DNA from: Ferrovibrio sp.
GTDB taxonomy: Bacteria > Pseudomonadota > Alphaproteobacteria > Ferrovibrionales > Ferrovibrionaceae
NCBI RefSeq assembly: GCF_019636075.1
Contig: NZ_JAHBYG010000008.1
Location: 1-64,000, forward strand
Length of the DNA stretch: 64,000 nucleotides
Direction of reading: 5' to 3'
Shown: positions 56,994 through 64,000 of the stretch, in pieces
Position numbering within the stretch: position 1 is the stretch's first letter
Layout of the letters: each line of letters starts with the position of its first letter
Made by a program: the position numbers and the translations under genes
Notes under the pieces: model-generated
The model's input: the letters and a program-made list of their open reading frames with translations, nothing else
Told to the model about the DNA's origin: nothing
Database searches by the model: none

Positions 56994-58289
56994 ATGACGG
57001 TGCAGCAGCGGATGAAGGATGCCGCTCTGGCCGCTTTGGTGGCTGCCATTCTGGCTTTGCCGCTGCTGGGCTTTGAAACCGTGGATACCGGCGGGCCGCT
57101 GGGTATCAAGACACGCTGGCATTATGTGGGCTATGCCGCCGCCGCCGTGTTCATCGGCCGGCTGCTGCTGATGCTGTGGCGCGACCGCCGGCTTGGTGCG
57201 CAAGCCGATAGTCAGGCGGGCGGCAGCGAGGCCGGGCGCGCATGGCTGGCCAAGCTCAGCCGCAAAGCCGATAGCTGGTTGATGCCGGCGCTGATCGCCT
57301 TTGCCGTGGCATTGCCGCTGATGCCGTTCGCCGACCGCACGGTGGTGGACCTGGGCACCGTGGTGCTGATCTATGTGATGCTGGGCTGGGGCCTGAATAT
57401 CGTGGTGGGCCTGGCCGGCCTGCTCGATCTCGGCTATGTGGCCTTCTATGCCGTGGGGGCCTATTCCTACGCATTGCTGTCGAAAAACTTCGGGCTGAAT
57501 TTTTGGGAATGCCTGCCCTTGGCCGGATTGTTCGCCGCCATGTTCGGCGTGGCTTTGGGCTTTCCTGTGCTGCGACTGCGCGGCGATTACCTGGCCATCG
57601 TGACGCTGGGCTTCGGCGAGATCATCCGCATCGTGCTGTTGAACTGGCAGCCGGTGACCGGCGGGCCGAATGGTATATCCGGCATTGCGCGGCCGAGCTT
57701 TTTCGGCTTTCCGTTCACCGCCAATCCGCCCGAAGGCACCACGGCCTTCCACGAATTATTCGGCCTGGATTTCGCCTCCACGCACCGCATCGTGTTTCTG
57801 TATTACCTGATCCTGGCGCTGGCGCTGCTGACCAATCTGTTCACGCTGCGCATCCGCCGCCTGCCGGTGGGACGCGCCTGGGAGGCGTTGCGCGAAGATG
57901 AAATCGCTTGCCGCGCGCTGGGCATCAATCCCACCAACACCAAACTCACCGCCTTTGCCATCGGCGCGATGTTCGGCGGCTTTGCCGGCAGCTTCTTCGC
58001 CACGCGGCAAGGTTTCATCAGCCCGGAAAGCTTCACGTTCATTGAATCCGCGGTGATCCTGGCCATCGTGGTGCTGGGCGGCATGGGCAGCCAGGCCGGC
58101 ATCGTGCTGGCCGCCGCCTTCCTCACGCTGCTGCCGGAACTGGCGCGCGAATTCTCGCTGTTCCGCATGCTGGCTTTCGGCCTGGCCATGGTGTTGATCA
58201 TGGTCTGGCGGCCGCAGGGCCTGCTGTCGCATCGTGATCCCACCATCCGGCTGAAACCCGCCGCGCATGGCGGGGGAGGCGGCGGATGA
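56994..58289 (+). CDS. livM: Branched-chain amino-acid ABC transporter permease LivM
   Basis: A 431-residue inner-membrane permease. Compared with the 300-residue core it has an extra N-terminal part of about 100 residues with two membrane helices and a charged loop, as in other LivM proteins. The core shows LGWGLNIVVGLAGLLDLGYVAFYAVGAYSYALL, LRLRGDYLAIVTLGFGEIIRI and GRAWEALREDEIACRALGINPTNTKL. The GTG at 56988 overlaps the livH stop and is an alternative start. ATGA overlap with livG. Confidence 0.94.
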   Translation: MTVQQRMKDAALAALVAAILALPLLGFETVDTGGPLGIKTRWHYVGYAAAAVFIGRLLLMLWRDRRLGAQADSQAGGSEAGRAWLAKLSRKADSWLMPALIAFAVALPLMPFADRTVVDLGTVVLIYVMLGWGLNIVVGLAGLLDLGYVAFYAVGAYSYALLSKNFGLNFWECLPLAGLFAAMFGVALGFPVLRLRGDYLAIVTLGFGEIIRIVLLNWQPVTGGPNGISGIARPSFFGFPFTANPPEGTTAFHELFGLDFASTHRIVFLYYLILALALLTNLFTLRIRRLPVGRAWEALREDEIACRALGINPTNTKLTAFAIGAMFGGFAGSFFATRQGFISPESFTFIESAVILAIVVLGGMGSQAGIVLAAAFLTLLPELAREFSLFRMLAFGLAMVLIMVWRPQGLLSHRDPTIRLKPAAHGGGGGG

Positions 58290-59131
58290 GCGCCGTGCAG
58301 CCTCTTCTGCAGGTGGATCACCTCACCATGCGCTTCGGCGGCCTGGTTGCGGTGAATGACGTATCGTTCGTGGCGCGGCCCAACGAGATCACTGCCATCA
58401 TCGGGCCGAACGGCGCCGGCAAGACCACGGTGTTCAACTGCATTGCCGGTTTCTACAAGCCCACCGTGGGCCGCCTGCTGATGCGCAGCCAGGGCCAGGA
58501 ATTCCTGCTGGAGCGCATGCAGGGCCACGATATCGCCGCCCAGGCGCGGGTGGCGCGTACTTTCCAGAATATCCGATTGTTTCCCAAGATGACGGTGCTG
58601 GAAAACCTGATCGTGGCCCAGCATAACCGGCTGATGCATGCCTCGGGCTACACATTGCTGGGGCTGATCGGCTGGCCGGGTTATCGCCGTGCCGAGGAAG
58701 CGGCGGTGGAACGCGCACGCTATTGGCTGCAGCGCACCGCGCTGGAAGCGGAGGCAGATTCTCTCGCCGGCAGCCTGCCGTATGGCGGCCAGCGCCGGCT
58801 GGAGATTGCGCGCGCCATGTGCACCGAACCGGCCTTGCTCTGCCTGGACGAACCGGCCGCCGGCCTCAACCCGCGCGAAAGCGCAGAACTGAACGATCTG
58901 CTGCGCTTCATCCGGGATGAGCATGGCTGCGGCGTGCTGTTGATCGAGCATGACATGAGCGTGGTGATGCGGATTTCCGATCATGTGGTTGTGCTGGATT
59001 ACGGCAAGAAGATCGCCGATGGTTCGCCTGATGCGGTGCGCAACGATCCCATCGTGATCAAGGCCTATCTGGGCGAGGAATTCGAGGAGCCAGTCTCCCA
59101 GGAAGCCACCGCAGTGCAGGAGCAAAGCTGA
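58286..59131 (+). CDS. livG: Branched-chain amino-acid ABC transporter ATPase LivG
   Basis: A 281-residue ATP-binding subunit. Walker A is [17 protein letters not shown], then [24 protein letters not shown], the signature [35 protein letters not shown] and [28 protein letters not shown], each typical of LivG. Translationally coupled to both livM and livF. Confidence 0.95.
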   Translation: MSAVQPLLQVDHLTMRFGGLVAVNDVSFVARPNEITAIIGPNGAGKTTVFNCIAGFYKPTVGRLLMRSQGQEFLLERMQGHDIAAQARVARTFQNIRLFPKMTVLENLIVAQHNRLMHASGYTLLGLIGWPGYRRAEEAAVERARYWLQRTALEAEADSLAGSLPYGGQRRLEIARAMCTEPALLCLDEPAAGLNPRESAELNDLLRFIRDEHGCGVLLIEHDMSVVMRISDHVVVLDYGKKIADGSPDAVRNDPIVIKAYLGEEFEEPVSQEATAVQEQS

Positions 59132-59841
59132 TGCTGAGCCTGCGTGGCATCCATACCTATTACGGCGCCGTGCATGCCCTGAAGGGCGTAGACCTTGAAG
59201 TGGCGGAAGGCGAGATCGTGGCGTTGATCGGCGCCAATGGTGCCGGCAAATCCACTTTGCTGATGACCATCTGCGGCAATCCAAAGCCCCGGCGCGGCAG
59301 CATCGAACTGCGCGGCCAGAACCTGATCGGCGTGCCGACGCATAATCTGGTGCGGCAGGGCCTGGCCCATGCGCCGGAAGGCCGCCGCATCTTTCCGCGC
59401 ATGACGGTGCTGGAGAATCTGCGCATGGGTGCGGTGGCATCCGATCCGGCGCATTTCGACGACGATCTGGAGCGCGCCTTCACGCTGTTTCCGCGCCTGA
59501 AGGAGCGCCGCGACCAGCGCGGCGGCACGCTTTCGGGCGGCGAGCAGCAGATGCTGGCGATTGCGCGCGCGCTGATGAGCCGGCCGCGCCTGCTGCTGCT
59601 GGACGAACCCTCGTTGGGCCTGGCGCCGCTGGTGGTGCGGCAGATTTTCGAGATCATCAAGGAGATCAATCAGCGCGACGGCGTGACCGTTCTGCTGGTG
59701 GAGCAGAATGCGTTTCATGCCTTGAAGCTGGCGCATCGCGGCTATGTGCTGGTGAACGGCACCATCACCATGAGCGGCAAGGGTGCCGACCTGCTGAACG
59801 ACGAGCAGATTCGCGCCGCCTATCTGGAAGGTGGGCATTGA
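59131..59841 (+). CDS. livF: Branched-chain amino-acid ABC transporter ATPase LivF
   Basis: A 236-residue ATP-binding subunit, partner of LivG. It begins LRGIHTYYGAVHALKGVDLEV, with Walker A GANGAGKSTLLMTICG, PEGRRIFPRMTVLENLRMGA, the signature LSGGEQQMLAIARALMSRPRLLLLDEPSLGLAPLVV and LVEQNAFHALKLAHRGYVLVNG. It shares one base with livG (TGATG). Its last codons lie in a short duplicated segment. Confidence 0.95.
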   Translation: MLSLRGIHTYYGAVHALKGVDLEVAEGEIVALIGANGAGKSTLLMTICGNPKPRRGSIELRGQNLIGVPTHNLVRQGLAHAPEGRRIFPRMTVLENLRMGAVASDPAHFDDDLERAFTLFPRLKERRDQRGGTLSGGEQQMLAIARALMSRPRLLLLDEPSLGLAPLVVRQIFEIIKEINQRDGVTVLLVEQNAFHALKLAHRGYVLVNGTITMSGKGADLLNDEQIRAAYLEGGH

Positions 59842-59857
59842 TGGAAGGTTGGCATTG
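59824..59857. repeat. 17-bp tandem duplication at the livF stop
   Basis: CTGGAAGGTGGGCATTGATGG is followed at once by a near copy (GGAAGGTTGGCATTGAT), giving two units at 59825-59841 and 59842-59858. The first carries the livF stop and an ATG; the second repeats both, so the ATG at 59841 hits a stop after five codons and the next gene begins at 59858. Confidence 0.75.
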
Positions 59858-60232
59858 ATGGAAGCGGCGGCCGATAGCAATTGGGGCATATTCATCGGCT
59901 TCACGGTGATCCTCACCGGCGGCTGCGCTTTCCTGATGGGGCAGGCGGTGGCCAATACCTGGCGGCCGTTCTGGCAGATTTATCCCTATAGCCTGTTGCT
60001 GGCGGCTGCCGACCGCTTTTTGATCTTCGCGCTATTCGAGGGTGAATTGCTCGCGGTGAAACCCTATCTGTTGGCTGTGGCCGTGGTGTTCGGCCTGGCG
60101 GCTTTGGGGTTCCGCATCACCCGGGTAGACATGATGGTACGGCAATACCCATGGCTCTATCGGCGCACCAGCCCGTTCAGTCTATCGGGCAGTCTATCGG
60201 GCAGTCTTTCAGACAGTAAAGGCCGGTCTTGA
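59858..60232 (+). CDS. Small membrane protein, DUF6867-like, linked to liv genes
   Basis: A 124-residue protein with three predicted membrane helices: GIFIGFTVILTGGCAFLMGQAVANTWRPFWQIYPYSLLLAAADRFLIFALFEG and a third after VKPYLLAVAVVFGLAALGFRI, ending RQYPWLYRRTSPF. Proteins of this layout are found after livF in many alphaproteobacteria and carry the DUF6867 label from memory. The role is unknown; association with the Liv transporter is inferred from position. The C-terminus is extended by SGSLSGSLSDS, encoded by a 12-bp tandem repeat. The ATG at 59858 is chosen because the duplicated ATG at 59841 is out of use. Confidence 0.8.
   Translation: MEAAADSNWGIFIGFTVILTGGCAFLMGQAVANTWRPFWQIYPYSLLLAAADRFLIFALFEGELLAVKPYLLAVAVVFGLAALGFRITRVDMMVRQYPWLYRRTSPFSLSGSLSGSLSDSKGRS
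60177..60216. repeat. 12-bp tandem repeat in the DUF6867-like gene
   Basis: CAGTCTATCGGG occurs twice (60177-60188 and 60189-60200), then a variant CAGTCTTTCAGA (60201-60212). The unit is in frame and codes Ser-Leu-Ser-Gly. It lies at the extreme 3' end of the gene. Confidence 0.8.
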
Positions 60233-60303
60233 GCAAGCAGGTTGCTGCGGCCCGGCGAACCCTTTAGAGTTTTAGTCAACCGCAACCTTGGGAGGTTCAG
60301 ACA

Positions 60304-61404
60304 ATGCGTAAACTTTATTCCGGTCTTGCCATGGCGGCCGCTATCGGCCTGATGGCGGGCGGTGCGTCCGCCCAGATCAAGATCGCGCTGAATGGTCCGA
60401 TCACCGGCCAGTTGGCCAGCTTCGGCGAGCAGATGAAGCGCGGCGCCGAAATGGCGGTGGCCGATCTCAACGCCAAGGGCGGCGTGAATGGCCAGAAGGT
60501 GCAACTGATCATCGGCGACGATCAATGCGACCCCAAGCAGGCCGTGGCCGTGGCCAACAAGGCCGCGCAGGAAAAAGTGGCTGCCGTGATCGGCCATTTC
60601 TGCTCGGGCTCGTCGATCCCGGCCTCCGATGTCTACAAGGAAGAGAATATCCTGCAGATTTCGCCGGCTTCGACCAACCCCACCTTCACCGACCGTGGCT
60701 ATGCCAACGTGTTCCGCGTCTGCGGCCGCGATGATCAGCAGGGCGTGGTGGCCGGCGATTATCTGATCGAGAAGTTCAAGGGCAAGAAGATCGCCATCCT
60801 TCACGACAAGACCGCCTATGGCAAAGGCCTGGCCGACGAGACCAAGAAGCGCCTGAATGCCAAGGGCGTGACCGAGGCGCTGTATGAAGCCATCACCGCC
60901 GGTGAAAAGGATTATTCGGCGCTGATCTCCAAGATGAAGGCGGCCGGCATCGATGTGATCTATCTGGGTGGCTATCATCCTGAAGGCGGCCTGATCACCC
61001 GCCAGGCCAAGGAGCAGGGCCTGAATGCCCCGCTGATGGGCGGCGACGCGCTGGTCGACAAGCAGTTCTGGGCGATTTCCGGCGCCGCCGGCCAGGGCAC
61101 GCTGATGACCTTCGATGCCGATCCGCGCCTCAACCCGGTGGCCAAGCCGATCGTGGACAAGTTCAAGGCCGGCGGCTACGACCCCGAGGGCTACACGCTG
61201 TATACCTATGCGGCGATCCAGGTCTGGGCCCAGGCCGCCACCACCGCCAAGTCGGTGAAGACCGCCGATGTGGCCAAGGCCATGAAGGCCGGCAAGTTCT
61301 CCACCGTGCTGAACGAAATCAGCTTCGACGCCAAGGGCGACACCACCACCCCGGCCTACAAGGTCTATGTGTGGAAGGACGGCTCCTACGGCTATGTGAA
61401 CTAA
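60304..61404 (+). CDS. livJ: Branched-chain amino-acid binding protein LivJ/LivK
   Basis: A 366-residue periplasmic binding protein of the Leu/Ile/Val type. A Sec signal peptide ends near residue 23 (GGASA). The mature protein starts QIKIALNGPITGQLASFGEQM and has VQLIIGDDQCDPKQAVAVANKA, FRVCGRDDQQGVVAGDYLIE, ILHDKTAYGKGLADETKK and DVIYLGGYHPEGGLITRQAKEQ, all conserved. It captures the ligand for LivHMGF. A TTGGGAGG ribosome site and a strong terminator flank it. Confidence 0.94.
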   Translation: MRKLYSGLAMAAAIGLMAGGASAQIKIALNGPITGQLASFGEQMKRGAEMAVADLNAKGGVNGQKVQLIIGDDQCDPKQAVAVANKAAQEKVAAVIGHFCSGSSIPASDVYKEENILQISPASTNPTFTDRGYANVFRVCGRDDQQGVVAGDYLIEKFKGKKIAILHDKTAYGKGLADETKKRLNAKGVTEALYEAITAGEKDYSALISKMKAAGIDVIYLGGYHPEGGLITRQAKEQGLNAPLMGGDALVDKQFWAISGAAGQGTLMTFDADPRLNPVAKPIVDKFKAGGYDPEGYTLYTYAAIQVWAQAATTAKSVKTADVAKAMKAGKFSTVLNEISFDAKGDTTTPAYKVYVWKDGSYGYVN

Positions 61405-61430
61405 GCTAGGTTCGCATTTAGTTCCAGAGA

Positions 61431-61462
61431 GACCCGGCAGGGCGACCTGCCGGGTCTTTTTG
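61431..61462 (+). terminator. Rho-independent terminator after livJ
   Basis: A perfect 11-bp stem (GACCCGGCAGG / CCTGCCGGGTC) with a GCGA loop is followed directly by TTTTTG. It lies 26 bases past the livJ stop and closes the liv operon. Confidence 0.93.
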
Positions 61463-61593
61463 TGCCCTAATATTTACGCAGGGCAGCCATGCGGCTGCGC
61501 TTTTCCTTGCGGCTCGTATTGGCTAGACCCACCGGATATTGTAGGGTCCCGCCCGTTATACACCCCCGACGCCATTCCGAGGTTCCTCGCCCG

Positions 61594-62037
61594 ATGAGCA
61601 AGCCCCGCATCGCCTTTGCGGCGGATCATGCCGGTTTCGTCCTGAAGGATCAGCTCAAGGCCGAGCTGGAAGCGCAGGGCTACCCTGTGGCGGATCTGGG
61701 CACCAATGGCCCGGACAGTGTGGATTATCCCGATTTCGGCCGCCGCCTGGGCGAATATGTCGCCGCCGGACAGGCCGATTTCGGCGTTGCGGTCTGCGGC
61801 AGCGGGATCGGTATTTCGATTGCCGCCAACCGGGTTCCCGGATGCCGCGCCGCCCTGGTGAACGAGCCGCTTTCGGCCCGCCTTTCGCGCCAGCATAACG
61901 ATGCCAATGTGATTGCTTTCGGCGCCCGCCTGATCGGCCAGGATCTGGCCAGCGATTGCCTGAAGGCCTTTCTTGCCACCGCGTTCGAGGGCGGCCGCCA
62001 TGCCAGGCGGGTGTCCAAGATAGACGCCAGCGAATAA
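61594..62037 (+). CDS. rpiB: Ribose 5-phosphate isomerase B
   Basis: A 147-residue isomerase interconverting ribose 5-phosphate and ribulose 5-phosphate. It has [35 protein letters not shown], the catalytic cysteine in [19 protein letters not shown] and [19 protein letters not shown]. The frame is open to an earlier start at 61489. The ATG at 61594 is used because the fold begins there. It is 35 bases ahead of glyA, a common order in this class. Confidence 0.94.
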   Translation: MSKPRIAFAADHAGFVLKDQLKAELEAQGYPVADLGTNGPDSVDYPDFGRRLGEYVAAGQADFGVAVCGSGIGISIAANRVPGCRAALVNEPLSARLSRQHNDANVIAFGARLIGQDLASDCLKAFLATAFEGGRHARRVSKIDASE

Positions 62038-62072
62038 CTGTACCCGCGAATAACCGTATCGGAGTAGCAGCC

Positions 62073-63380
62073 ATGTCCAGCAAAGCCGCCAATGCCACTG
62101 TAACCCATGCCGGTTTCTTCGAGCGCAGCCTCGCCGAGGCCGACCCGGACTTGTTCGGCGCCGTGCGCAACGAGCTGACCCGCCAGCGCGAGCAGATCGA
62201 GCTGATCGCTTCCGAAAACATCGTCAGCCGCGCTGTGTTGGAAGCGCAGGGCTCGGTGATGACCAACAAATATGCCGAAGGCTATCCGGGCAAGCGCTAT
62301 TACAATGGCTGCGAATTCGTGGATGTGGCGGAAACCCTGGCCATCGAGCGCGCCAAAAAGCTGTTCGATTGCGGCTTCGCCAACGTGCAGCCGCATTCCG
62401 GCGCCCAGGCCAACCAGGCGGTGTTCATGGCCTGCCTGAAGCCGGGCGACACCTTCATGGGCCTGGACCTTGCCGCCGGCGGCCATCTCACCCATGGCGC
62501 AACCGCCAACCAGTCTGGCAAGTGGTTCAACGTGGTGAGCTACACCGTGCGCCGCGAGGATCAGCGCATCGACATGGAGCAGGTGGCCAAGCTGGCCGCC
62601 GAGCATAAGCCGAAGCTGATCATTGCCGGCGGTTCGGCCTATCCGCGTTTTTGGGACTTCGCCAAGTTCCGCGAGATCGCCGACAGCGTGGGGGCTATCT
62701 TCATGGTGGACATGGCGCATTTCGCCGGCCTGGTGGCGGGCGGCGTGCATCCCAGCCCGTTCCCGCATGCCCATGTGGCCACCACCACCACCCACAAAAC
62801 CCTGCGCGGCCCGCGCGGCGGCATGGTGCTGACCAACGACGAAGCCCTGGCCAAGAAGATCAATTCGGCGGTGTTCCCCGGCTTGCAGGGCGGCCCGCTG
62901 ATGCATGTGATCGCCGCCAAGGCGGTGGCATTCGGCGAGGCGCTGTCGCCGGAATTCCGCACCTATGCGGCGGCCGTGGTGGAGAATGCCAAGGCGATGG
63001 CCGGCGCGCTGAACGAGCGCGGCTACGATCTGGTTTCCGGCGGCACCGATAATCACCTGATGCTGGTGGATCTGCGCGGCAAGGGCCTGAAGGGCAATGT
63101 GGTGGTGGAGGCGCTGGAACGCGCCCGCATCACCACCAACAAGAATGGCGTGCCCTTCGACAACGAGAAGCCCACCATCACGTCCGGCGTGCGCGTGGGC
63201 AGCCCAGCCGGTACCACGCGCGGCTTCGGCGCCGCCGAATTCCGCCGCATCGGCCAGTTGATGGCGGAGGTGATGGATGGTCTGGCGCGCCAGACCAACG
63301 ACAATTCCGATGTGGAAAAGGCGGTGGCTGAGGAAGTGCTGGGCCTGTGCAAGCGCTTCCCGATCTATCCGCTGGCATAA
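62073..63380 (+). CDS. glyA: Serine hydroxymethyltransferase
   Basis: A 435-residue PLP enzyme that interconverts serine and glycine and loads one-carbon units on tetrahydrofolate. Signatures: [71 protein letters not shown], the PLP lysine in [14 protein letters not shown], and [16 protein letters not shown]. The ATG at 62073 follows a GGAG site. The frame is open further upstream inside rpiB. nrdR follows after 27 bases. Confidence 0.96.
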   Translation: MSSKAANATVTHAGFFERSLAEADPDLFGAVRNELTRQREQIELIASENIVSRAVLEAQGSVMTNKYAEGYPGKRYYNGCEFVDVAETLAIERAKKLFDCGFANVQPHSGAQANQAVFMACLKPGDTFMGLDLAAGGHLTHGATANQSGKWFNVVSYTVRREDQRIDMEQVAKLAAEHKPKLIIAGGSAYPRFWDFAKFREIADSVGAIFMVDMAHFAGLVAGGVHPSPFPHAHVATTTTHKTLRGPRGGMVLTNDEALAKKINSAVFPGLQGGPLMHVIAAKAVAFGEALSPEFRTYAAAVVENAKAMAGALNERGYDLVSGGTDNHLMLVDLRGKGLKGNVVVEALERARITTNKNGVPFDNEKPTITSGVRVGSPAGTTRGFGAAEFRRIGQLMAEVMDGLARQTNDNSDVEKAVAEEVLGLCKRFPIYPLA

Positions 63381-63407
63381 TAGGGGCGTGAAGGGGGAGG
63401 ACCGGAT

Positions 63408-63875
63408 ATGCGTTGTCCGTTTTGCGGCAATGACGACACCCAGGTAAAGGATTCCCGGCCCACCGAGGATAACTCGGCGATCCGGCGCCGTCGTTTCTGC
63501 CCCAATTGCGGGGCGCGCTTCACCACCTTCGAACGCATTCAGTTGCGTGAATTGACGGTGCTGAAGAAAAACGGCCTGAAGGTGCCGTTCGACCGCGACA
63601 AGCTGGCCCGCTCGATCCAGATCGCTACCCGCAAGCGGCCGATCGACCCGGACCGCATCGAGCGTCTGATCAATGGCATCGTGCGCCGCCTGGAAAGCAT
63701 GGGCGAGAACGAAATCAAGTCAGACACCATCGGCGAATTGGTGATGGATGGCCTGGCAGCGTTGGACAAGGTGGCCTATGTGCGGTTCGCCTCGGTCTAT
63801 CGCAATTTCCGCGAGGCGAAGGATTTTGAGGAATTCATCGGTTCGCTGAGCGGCAGCGGCGCCGACGATGACTAA
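63408..63875 (+). CDS. nrdR: Transcriptional repressor NrdR
   Basis: A 155-residue zinc-finger/ATP-cone repressor of ribonucleotide reductase genes. The finger is [20 protein letters not shown] and [21 protein letters not shown] (four cysteines at 3, 6, 31 and 34). The ATP cone is [20 protein letters not shown] onward. It follows a GGGGGAGG site and overlaps ribD by eight bases, the standard order in alphaproteobacteria. Confidence 0.96.
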   Translation: MRCPFCGNDDTQVKDSRPTEDNSAIRRRRFCPNCGARFTTFERIQLRELTVLKKNGLKVPFDRDKLARSIQIATRKRPIDPDRIERLINGIVRRLESMGENEIKSDTIGELVMDGLAALDKVAYVRFASVYRNFREAKDFEEFIGSLSGSGADDD

Positions 63876-64000
63876 AGCACAGCGCGCCGCCGACGAACGC
63901 TGGATGCGTCTGGCGTTGGGTCTGGCAGCGCGCGGCCTGGGCAACACCTGGCCCAATCCTTCGGTCGGCTGCGTGCTGGTGAAGGATGGCGCCGTGGTGG
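63868..64000 (+). CDS. ribD: Riboflavin biosynthesis deaminase/reductase RibD, 5' part
   Basis: The first 44 codons of ribD, cut by the window edge. [29 protein letters not shown] is the start of the N-terminal deaminase domain, where WPNPSVGCV is conserved before the zinc histidine site. The full protein would make 5-amino-6-ribitylamino-uracil phosphate in riboflavin synthesis. It begins eight bases before the nrdR stop. Confidence 0.93.
   Translation, partial: MTKAQRAADERWMRLALGLAARGLGNTWPNPSVGCVLVKDGAVV

Overview
The window reads as a chromosome segment of a free-living alphaproteobacterium, most likely in or near the Rhodospirillales. Support: high-GC coding sequence with strong G/C third-position bias, the order rpoZ - rsh - pyrE - pdxJ - acpS - lepB - rnc - era, the order trpG-trpD-trpC-moaC-moeA, glyA-nrdR-ribD, and a livHMGF operon followed by a small DUF6867-type membrane protein. 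The genus cannot be fixed from this sequence alone.

Layout. 1-893 is a strongly AT-rich partial gene running off the left edge (a coiled-coil membrane protein, DUF6161-like), unlike everything else here. 1075-2379 is a uracil/pyrimidine permease. 2717-6411 holds a pentapeptide-repeat protein and a KefF/G-KefB/C type K+/H+ antiporter pair. 6406-13491 is one long minus-strand cluster: AraC-type regulator, DctPQM TRAP transporter, MFS carrier, ureidoglycolate-lyase-like protein and an AMP-dependent acyl-CoA synthetase. This looks like uptake and activation of an unidentified organic acid. A divergent MFS gene follows (13574-14776). 14782-18972 is an RND efflux pump with its adaptor. 19184-21535 is a RimK-like ATP-grasp ligase with a GNAT acetyltransferase, a candidate for an uncharacterised peptide or amide biosynthesis pair. 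A secreted Rap1a/Tai-like protein is divergent to it.

21993-27046 is trpGDC-moaC-moeA plus a metallo-beta-lactamase hydrolase. hemB follows on the other strand, coupled to a HigA-like DNA-binding protein. 28833-35303 is a LysR regulator and a five-gene valine/isobutyrate degradation operon (mmsA, acyl-CoA dehydrogenase, 3-hydroxyisobutyryl-CoA hydrolase, mmsB, enoyl-CoA hydratase). 35357-38331 holds a CorA/ZntB-like transporter, a uracil-DNA glycosylase, a NYN-domain protein and folK. 38451-45489 is the housekeeping block rpoZ to era. 45538-47241 is a membrane adenylate cyclase. 47245-52288 holds an AEC transporter, a small membrane protein and a MacAB-like export system. 52593-53219 is an outer-membrane beta-barrel protein. 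53287-55674 holds a PP-loop ATPase that appears to begin at a CTG codon, glutaryl-CoA dehydrogenase and a Rid-family protein. 55779-61404 is a small conserved protein and the branched-chain amino-acid ABC transporter, which could feed the valine pathway upstream. 61594-64000 is rpiB, glyA, nrdR and the start of ribD.

I saw no tRNA, rRNA, CRISPR array, insertion sequence or prophage. The accessory-looking pieces are the AT-rich left edge, the TRAP/ligase cluster and the ATP-grasp/GNAT pair. Several short tandem repeats lie inside genes or in front of transport operons.
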